The notes under the pieces: generated by a model
Seen by the model: the letters and a program-made list of their open reading frames with translations, nothing else
Database searches by the model: none
Told to the model about the DNA's origin: nothing
Translations under genes and position numbers: made by a program
In this document: positions 13,208-13,350 of the stretch, in pieces
How positions within the stretch are numbered: the stretch's first letter is position 1
Layout of the letters: each line of letters starts with the position of its first letter
Source: Thermodesulfovibrio sp.
Lineage (GTDB): Bacteria > Nitrospirota > Thermodesulfovibrionia > Thermodesulfovibrionales > JdFR-85
Direction: 5' to 3'
Length of the DNA stretch: 13,350 bases
Assembly (NCBI GenBank): GCA_027016675.1
Contig: JALUSH010000087.1
Location: 1 to 13,350 of the forward strand

Positions 13208-13350
13208 ATGAGATCGCTGGCAATAATTTTAATTCTCCTTTTTTCTCAGCCAGCTTTAGCTGGAACATTAAAGAACATATCTGAAGCAAAAGAAATGTCT
13301 GACAGGATGATGAAGCATTTTCTTAATGAAGAGTTTACACAGGGACTTAA
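13208..13350 (+). CDS. Secreted protein, unknown function; C-terminus beyond window
   Basis: The 47 visible codons begin MRSLAIILILLFSQPALA|GT, a clear Sec signal peptide with cleavage after residue 18. The mature start is GTLKNISEAKEMSDRMMKHFLNEEFTQGL, an amphipathic helix. A strong SD (AAAGGAGG) precedes ATG at 13208. A six-codon ORF (ATG at 13191) overlaps this ATG through ATGA and is probably incidental. Too little is visible to name a family. The product should be periplasmic or exported. Confidence 0.75.
   Translation, partial: MRSLAIILILLFSQPALAGTLKNISEAKEMSDRMMKHFLNEEFTQGL

Noticed and set aside
13191..13211. Six-codon ORF (ATG to TGA) overlapping the start of the last gene
   Set aside because: It has no SD of its own, and the downstream SD explains the overlap; most likely chance.

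Overview
The window looks like chromosomal DNA from a moderately AT-rich, probably anaerobic or thermophile-related Gram-negative bacterium. The gene set fits Nitrospirota (Thermodesulfovibrio-like) or a deltaproteobacterial relative: a GlcF/HdrD-type CCG iron-sulfur protein, a fused radical SAM/DUF2344 protein beside RNase G, a lipoprotein, DUF3106 and small HNH proteins. The taxon is an inference from gene content only. No rRNA, tRNA, CRISPR array, complete insertion sequence or prophage gene was seen.

Layout. (1) 1-4988, minus strand: radical SAM/DUF2344 protein, then RNase G, then a CCG-domain Fe-S protein that runs off the left edge. Gaps are a few bases or overlaps, so this is one operon. 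(2) 5067-5200: first copy of a structured ~130 bp repeat. (3) 5251-7265, minus: citrate synthase followed by a small lipoprotein. (4) 7551-8632, minus: HNH nuclease followed by a FabG-like reductase, read from a promoter that seems to give a leaderless mRNA. (5) 8653-9125, minus: a small secreted helical protein, then a strong hairpin carrying a possible 40-aa ORF. (6) 9205-9334: second copy of the repeat. (7) 9521-11114, plus: ECF sigma factor, zinc-finger anti-sigma factor and a secreted DUF3106 protein made of six 18-residue repeats. (8) 11174-12324, minus: a tail-anchored protein of unknown function and a COG1926-type phosphoribosyltransferase. (9) 12483-13047, plus: a near-consensus promoter driving a winged-helix regulator that overlaps a tiny ORF by ATGA at both ends. 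(10) 13066-13350, plus: promoter, palindrome and GC-rich hairpin before a secreted protein cut by the right edge.

Most genes are housekeeping or of known family type. The most interesting material lies between genes. The two repeat copies keep the same RNA-like fold while at least seven base pairs change in a compensatory way, and both apical loops keep GGA. The regulator at 12608 forms a compact three-ORF cassette that resembles a toxin-antitoxin or regulatory module but has no recognisable toxin.

Regulatory picture (inferred): the sigma/anti-sigma pair is translationally coupled and probably controls envelope proteins such as the DUF3106 protein. The other operons appear to use ordinary sigma-70-type promoters, several with an extended -10 (TGN before the hexamer).
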